Assembly: GCA_033977485.1 (NCBI GenBank)
Contig: CM066982.1
Coordinates: 34,698,218 to 34,762,217, forward strand
DNA from: Hydrangea macrophylla
Lineage: Eukaryota; Streptophyta; Magnoliopsida; Cornales; Hydrangeaceae
Reading direction: 5' to 3'
DNA length: 64,000 bases
Positions 59,542 through 64,000 of this stretch are shown here, piece by piece; positions within the stretch are counted from its first letter, which is position 1, and each line of letters begins with the position of its first letter. Both the position numbers and the translations under genes were made by a program. The notes below the pieces were generated by a model, which saw only the letters and a list, made by a program, of their open reading frames with translations, was not told where the DNA came from and did no database searches.

Positions 59542-60219
59542 GGTTAAGTCCCAGGCACAGCCCTGGTTGGACAGCGACTGTACGCGCCATCCTTAGTTCG
59601 TGCAGGCAACGTGCCGCCATCCCTGTACCTAGAGACCATCGGACTACCACCAAAGTGATCGTCCTGGATCAGGGTCCCTTTTAGTCTCACCCACGTGGAA
59701 TGATTATGGGCAAAAACTCGCAGTGGATCCCACGCAACATCAGGCACGACTAGTACGGGCTTGAGGCTACTATTCATCTTTCTCAAGAAGGAAAAGAACG
59801 CAGCAGCCCATGGTTGCGCGTTGCATACTTCCAAAAGGTCACTATGGCTTTGTTTTTGACCCCAAAGTTTCACAAAATAGATGGCTGGAAAGCTCTCATG
59901 GCATAGTTTCAAAAAATGCTAAAAAACATAAACATTGGACGAAAAATGCGTTCAGAAATTTCGTGTAAAGTTTCTGAAAAAAAAATTGATTCTATCAATC
60001 CAAAAAATTAGGGCTTGTCATATCTCCCTAATGCAAGATAATCAGGCCATGAGATTTTGTGGGGGGACTCTAGGGACTATTAGGAACACAACCATGTAAA
60101 AAAATTCGGACCCCTTAGACCCACTGCAAAATTCATTTTTAGGGTTTTTGCATAAATGCTTCGAAAGCTTCAATGGCAGATCCTTTTATGGGTCAGATAT
60201 GGGTGAACAACAACCTATA
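59542..60219 (-). other. copia leader next to PBS
   Basis: Noncoding leader continuing past the CACTA insertion. A 122-codon minus-strand frame (59544-59912) has no recognisable domain and I do not support it as a gene. Confidence 0.5.
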
Positions 60220-60232
60220 GGCTTTGATACCA
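60220..60232 (-). promoter_or_regulatory. copia primer binding site
   Basis: Minus strand TGGTATCAAAGCC, a one-base variant of the initiator-Met tRNA PBS used by most copia elements. It is one base from the LTR end at 60234. Confidence 0.85.
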
Positions 60233-60233
60233 A

Positions 60234-60576
60234 TGTAGAAAAATCATGCACACAAGCATGGAGTCGGGTTTAGATCACTTACCTAGCGGAATATAGCGCG
60301 ACGGGATCGACGAGTCGGCGTTGTTACGAGCTCCCAACTACGAACTACGAACTACGAACATGCTACCTCCGTGTGCTTTCTCAAGCTTTGTATTAGTGGT
60401 AGAAGTCACTACTAGAGTAGACTCCAATGAAATCACACGCTAAATCTCAAGGCACCATTGGTGATGACCTTAGAGAGAGAAAATTGCGATAGAGAGTGAG
60501 TGAGAGAGAGAGAGGCAGCCTCTGTTGTTAGGAGGCTAATATGTGTGTTTACATCATATATATACACACATATTCA
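60234..60576 (-). mobile_element. copia 5' LTR, interrupted
   Basis: Matches 11702-12055 from TGTAGAAAAATCATGC to the ATATATACACACATATT block. It is broken there by the element starting at 60577; the rest must lie beyond the window. ATTCA (60572-60576) is the candidate target duplication of that insertion. Confidence 0.85.
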
Positions 60577-61244
60577 TGTTTGGTTGGAAAATTTATAAGT
60601 GTGTGCGAGCGTGCCAGGCAAGCAAATTGCCAATGTGTAAATGTGATGATCCAAACTGCGCCTCACCAGATAAATTGTGGTGACGTTCGATGCCTTGAAC
60701 AGGACTTTAATTGTGTAAAGATGTTCTTAATTGAAGCACTTCGAACTAATTTAAAATAACTACTCCTAAGTAAAACAATAGAAGAAGTAATAAAGTAAGA
60801 AACTACTTTGATTAAGTTAAAGAAAATACAATCTAACCTTGAAGATGACTTCGAAGGTGTTCTACTCCTAAGTTAAGTATCTAAATAACAATACAGTAAG
60901 TGTACTGAAAGATAAATGTTGATGTTGATTGAAGGATCTCTTTCGAATGCACAATCCTTCTATTTATAGACGTCGAGGGTCCCCAACAACTCTGCTTGAA
61001 TACTCCCGCCCAATTTTCAAATTGATAACTTTTCTGGCACCTGTTACGTCTTGGAATTGACACCTGTTCTTCAGTTACTTCATGGTGATTAACACGTGTC
61101 CTCTAGCAGTTACATACTTGAACGAAGTGAATCAGCAACAACTGCTCATAACGGTTTCCATATTCTTCCATGTCTACCATTTATCCTTCCACGTAAAATC
61201 TTATGTGTCAAGTCTGCATTGGCTGAATATTTTCATCACAAACA
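60577..61244 (-). mobile_element. 3' LTR of right-hand element (668 bp)
   Basis: Minus strand starts TGTTTGTGATG at 61244 and ends CAACCAAACA at 60577, with TGTTTG/CAAACA inverted ends. A minus-strand TATAAATA (60961-60968) lies about 280 bp in, consistent with a U3-R promoter. The short plus-strand frames here are not supported. Confidence 0.8.
60961..60968 (-). promoter_or_regulatory. TATA box of right-hand LTR
   Basis: TATAAATA on minus, followed by AGAAGGATT. Confidence 0.65.
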
Positions 61245-61258
61245 TTACCCCCCGCGCC
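61245..61258 (-). promoter_or_regulatory. polypurine tract of right-hand element
   Basis: GGCGCGGGGGGTAA on minus, directly before the LTR start. It sets the element's orientation as minus and shows that its internal region is to the right. Confidence 0.75.
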
Positions 61259-61448
61259 ATTTTCCTTTTGGTTCAAAAAAGATAATGGTGATCATGGCTG
61301 GATTGTGCTAGGTAATTAACATCTTACGCCATCTTCGAATATCTTTAAATTGCACGTTTACCTCTTCAATTATCCTCATATAAACCATCATTCCTGTTTG
61401 ATTTAATCCTCCATTTTACCTTGTTCTCTTGAGTCTGCTTTATTGATC

Positions 61449-62858
61449 ATGTCTTCCTCTCAATCTTCCTTCGACACTAGTAATTACTTTTCTCTAGATC
61501 TTCCTGAAGAAGTGATGCTATCAACCAGACGCCCTGAAATTTCTTCTCGAACCAATTGGGATCTTCCTGAAATTCCTCCTGAACCCTTCACTTACTCGAA
61601 ATGGGAAAAGTGGCATGAAATGTTAAACAAACCAAGTGCCTCATCAACAGGGCAAAATCCTTCTTCGAGCTCTTCCAAATCGATCTACAACAGCCAGACA
61701 TTCCCTCTAGCTTGGGAACAACCTATTTCCCATGGAGAAGGAGTAGGATATCGTAAAAGCATGAAGCTCGACACCCCAATTACAATACCTTCAGTTGTTC
61801 ATCCAAACTTCGACTATCCTAAAACTGAAGGGATTATTCGAAGCAGGACAATAAAACCATACTATCCATTTTCGAATCGTCTCTCTCAGGAGCAAAATCT
61901 ATTGAATGCCTGGCTGATCTCCTCAACCAGCCCTCCTGGTGAGAGACTTCAAAGTGATAATGTTTTGATTCCTCAAGGTAGGCCCCCTATTCACACATAT
62001 GTGAGAGCATCTCATGAAAATTTTTCTAATGAGCATTATTCTTCAGCCTTCCTTTCTAAATGCAAACTTTTCGATAAAGATTATGAAGAGAGGGTACTTC
62101 TCTTCGACCATTCTGTACTAGGCTTTCCTGACACCAAAGTTCAAGTGGTGGATCCCACTGAAGATATTGGTGACCCTTTTTTGAAATTAGACCAATTATG
62201 CAGGCATGGTCCCATTTTCGAGCATATTCCACCAATTCTATCACCTTCTCCATGCTTGATCATTCAAGCCCAAAGGCTTCTAGTTGCCTTTTCACATCTT
62301 CCCTTTTCCATTTTACAAAATCCAAAGGCTCGAATTAATTTCGAATGGAGTTGCCATATCTTATGCCATGAATGGAATATTTCCACCCTCGTTCGAACCC
62401 AAATGGATTTCACCCTTCGAACCTTGGCTTCTCATATAAGGTGGCATTCTCATCACCAAGAAAGTGTCCATCATTTGAATTATCTAATGGATCTTTATGA
62501 GAGTCTTAAGGAAATACCTAATGCACTTCTTGATGAAGTTTCAGAGTTCAAGGAGAAATACATCTATGGTTGTGGAAGTTCTGATGAAGAAAGCAGTGTT
62601 TCTCACTACTCGAAACCTGATCTCGAAGGTCGAATTGCATGTCTTAAAGAAGAAGCCAAGGCTGCTGGCATATCTCTTCGAGGCAAGACTTCATTAGCCA
62701 AGGAATTTCGAGGTCTTCGCAAAACTTTGTTCAGGATCACCTCGCGACTAAATCAGTATGAAGAACAACTCAAGAATGCTTATCTCACTCTTCGAAACGA
62801 AGATGAATTGGCTTTACAAGCCAGAAACCTATGCCTCGAAATAGAACTGGAAGCATAA
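61449..62858 (+). CDS. intact antisense ORF of unknown family
   Basis: 469 residues with no interruption, starting MSSSQSSFDTSNYF at ATG 61449. A CATATAAACC TATA-like sequence (61376-61386) lies ~65 bp upstream. I do not recognise a family. Visible features: a Ser/Pro-rich N-terminus with a W..W motif (YSKWEKWHEMLNK, about residues 50-62), a hydrophobic/aromatic middle (LLVAFSHLPFSILQNP, CHILCHEWNISTLVRTQ), an acidic spacer (CGSSDEESSVSHYS), and a C-terminal helical, probably coiled-coil region (about 390-469, LRKTLFRITSRLNQYEEQL). No signal peptide or membrane segment is evident. It lies 190 bp inside the element's PPT, antisense to it, and 360 bp upstream of a PMD gene. The open frame amid decayed neighbours suggests youth or selection. 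Confidence 0.7.
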   Translation: MSSSQSSFDTSNYFSLDLPEEVMLSTRRPEISSRTNWDLPEIPPEPFTYSKWEKWHEMLNKPSASSTGQNPSSSSSKSIYNSQTFPLAWEQPISHGEGVGYRKSMKLDTPITIPSVVHPNFDYPKTEGIIRSRTIKPYYPFSNRLSQEQNLLNAWLISSTSPPGERLQSDNVLIPQGRPPIHTYVRASHENFSNEHYSSAFLSKCKLFDKDYEERVLLFDHSVLGFPDTKVQVVDPTEDIGDPFLKLDQLCRHGPIFEHIPPILSPSPCLIIQAQRLLVAFSHLPFSILQNPKARINFEWSCHILCHEWNISTLVRTQMDFTLRTLASHIRWHSHHQESVHHLNYLMDLYESLKEIPNALLDEVSEFKEKYIYGCGSSDEESSVSHYSKPDLEGRIACLKEEAKAAGISLRGKTSLAKEFRGLRKTLFRITSRLNQYEEQLKNAYLTLRNEDELALQARNLCLEIELEA

Positions 62859-63110
62859 TGCTTTGCTTATTATTGGGCTATGTTTCACAACTTAGTGACT
62901 TGTGGGTTTCCCCACTTGTACCAATTATGTTTATGAATTGTAATCGCATTTCCTTTTCAATGTAATGAATTATGAAAAATTCATGTTTCTATTAATTAAT
63001 TCATTCTGAACCAGTATGTCTTTTCTTTTGATACAACAGTCCAAAAATAGGTAACTGAATCTAACGGCTATTTTTCAATAAATGCACCTCTTTCCAAACA
63101 TCACCAAAGG

Positions 63111-63120
63111 CTATAAATAG
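63111..63120 (+). promoter_or_regulatory. TATA box of the right-hand PMD gene
   Basis: CTATAAATAG, 99 bp upstream of the ATG at 63219. Together with 61376-61386 it implies separate promoters for the two antisense genes. Confidence 0.65.
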
Positions 63121-63218
63121 GTAAGCCAAAAGGGAACAAAAGACCCTCTAACTTCTACAAATCTGCTTTGCTTTCTACTTATCACCCTCTTTGCAATCCA
63201 ATCACTTCATTTCTAAAG

Positions 63219-64000
63219 ATGACAACAACTGGTGATAACACTCAACATCAGAAAATTTGCGATGATTTTGAACAGATCCTCAAAGACGAATAAGAACGTT
63301 ACTTGCAAGGGCAAGAAACTTCTCTGATTCATGAAGTTCTCGTTCCCATTACTTTTTCCGACCATGAATCCTCAATTGCTGTAGGTCCTTGCCTGAGCAC
63401 ACCAAGCCTGAGACTCCATGTTTATTACCCCAAATTAGGAGAACAACGCTTGACTTACCAACAGGATCTTCCAAACCCCAAGTATGACTGGAAGTTTCGA
63501 CATTGGCCTAAACCCGCAAAGGATTGGCCTGAGTGGGTAGATAGAATCTTAGAGAACAAAAGAGAGATTCTAACCACAACAGGAATTTACCATGCTGTTC
63601 ACCTTTCAAAATTTCCCATCGAATCCAGTCCTAACTTATTAGCTGCAGCCCTCTGTTTTTGGAACCCTATTTTCAACCATTTTCAATTTCGATTTGGTCC
63701 AATAGGTCCCACTATTCTAGACATCTGTCATTTATTAGGGTTTTTGCCTCATGGGGAAGATGTTCACCCCTATATGGCTGAATCTGATAGTCCTCCAATC
63801 AATACTGATTCTAAATCATTAGGGTATACCAATTTCTTGACTACCCATAAAAAGTCATCAGGAGCAGTGACAGACAAGGAATATTACTGCTTCCTCTTAT
63901 ATTGGCTTTCGAAGCATTTATTTTGCACTTCTTCTCAGAGGGTTGACCTCGAATTTTCTAACATTACTAGAGCTCTGGCTGCTGGTCGAAGGTTAGCCCT
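63219..64000 (+). pseudogene. PMD gene with one early stop, runs off the window
   Basis: ATG at 63219 (MTTTGDNTQHQ). Codon 25 is TAA (63291-63293); everything after is open to the window end, 235 codons. Signature: KPAKDWPEWVDRILENK, GIYHAVHLSKFPIE, LLAAALCFWNPIFNHFQFRFG, ILDICHLLGFLPHGED, which is the N-terminal part of the plant mobile domain. Host PMD proteins (MAIN/MAIL type) act in the nucleus, and many transposons carry PMD genes. The stop is one C-to-T change from CAA. Alternatively the gene is read from a downstream start, but the first in-frame Met after the stop is inside the domain, so loss of function is more likely. Codon style matches the neighbour at 61449. Confidence 0.75.

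Larger units (their letters stand above)
11702..60576 (-). mobile_element. Ty1/copia element, backbone of the window (interrupted)
   Basis: One minus-strand copia element, reassembled from order and continuity. It has a 3' LTR at 11702-12152, RNase H and RT at 13450-14868, the rest of pol plus gag at 54687-56400, a PBS at 60220-60232, and a 5' LTR from 60234. Across the 40-kb Tat insertion the minus-strand reading runs from ...EIPHPV (54687 side) into GNEEKVPYYHFE (14868 side), a continuous copia linker between INT and RT. It is old: its genes carry many stops and frameshifts, and the left LTR has lost its terminal TG. Confidence 0.85.
60577..64000 (-). mobile_element. right-hand LTR element (partial), with antisense genes
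   Basis: Minus-strand element inserted in the copia 5' LTR. Its 3' LTR (60577-61244), PPT and two plus-strand, hence antisense, genes are in the window; the Pol region would lie further right. The layout repeats that of the Tat element, so a Tat-related or other PMD-carrying Ty3 element is likely. No pol is visible to confirm this. Confidence 0.65.

Noticed and set aside
62056..62697. Short frames on either strand inside 61449-62858
   Set aside because: Shadows of the 469-residue ORF.
1..64000. Host single-copy gene, rRNA, organelle or viral (caulimovirid) insertion
   Set aside because: Every convincing coding stretch belongs to a retrotransposon or its antisense cassette; no movement protein, coat or ribosomal signature was seen.

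Overview
This is plant nuclear DNA, from a eudicot-like, repeat-rich (probably pericentromeric or otherwise heterochromatic) region. The evidence is the lineages present (Tat/Ogre-like and Athila-like Ty3/gypsy, Ty1/copia, a Tekay/Del-type LTR, a CACTA element), GT-AG introns, TATA-type promoters and pervasive C-to-T decay. I found no host housekeeping gene, rRNA, genuine tRNA or CRISPR.

Layout. 1-5053: minus-strand piece of a Tat-lineage element (3' UTR, LTR, PBS, leader). 5073-9003: truncated minus-strand Athila-like element (pro/gag fragment, PBS, LTR), joined to the first piece by a 15-bp templated filler. 9004-11700: mostly unassigned. From 11702 to beyond 60576 the backbone is one old minus-strand Ty1/copia element (3' LTR at 11702, RT-RNase H at 13450-14868, INT and gag at 54687-56400, PBS at 60220, 5' LTR from 60234). 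Its pol is split by a 40-kb plus-strand Tat element (14869-54668). The 5' LTR of that Tat element is split by a young minus-strand Athila element (16939-34851). The upstream LTR of the Athila element is split by a solo LTR with a perfect 5-bp target duplication (31049-33999). A CACTA element sits in the copia leader (58289-59541), and another minus-strand LTR element starts inside the copia 5' LTR and runs off the window (60577-64000).

The Tat element has the order gag, protease with a G-patch, RT, RNase H, second (archaeal-type) RNase H, INT. Two antisense genes of the plant-mobile-domain (PMD) type then lie between INT and the 3' LTR. One of them can be modelled as six phase-0 exons with clean GT-AG introns over 1.7 kb, broken only by nonsense codons of the kind C-to-T deamination makes. 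The LTR and the upstream regions of both antisense genes all carry arrays of one ~21-bp imperfect palindrome, followed by a TATA-like sequence. This shared promoter module is the most unusual signal in the window.

The right-hand element repeats the architecture: 3' LTR, PPT, then antisense genes reading away from the LTR. These are an intact 469-residue ORF of unknown family and a PMD gene with a single early stop. Both the Tat and the Athila elements are LTR-internal-LTR-truncated gag tandems, and the left-hand Tat LTR also has internal sequence on both sides. All comparisons were made by eye from the sequence; family names rest on recognised motifs, not on searches.
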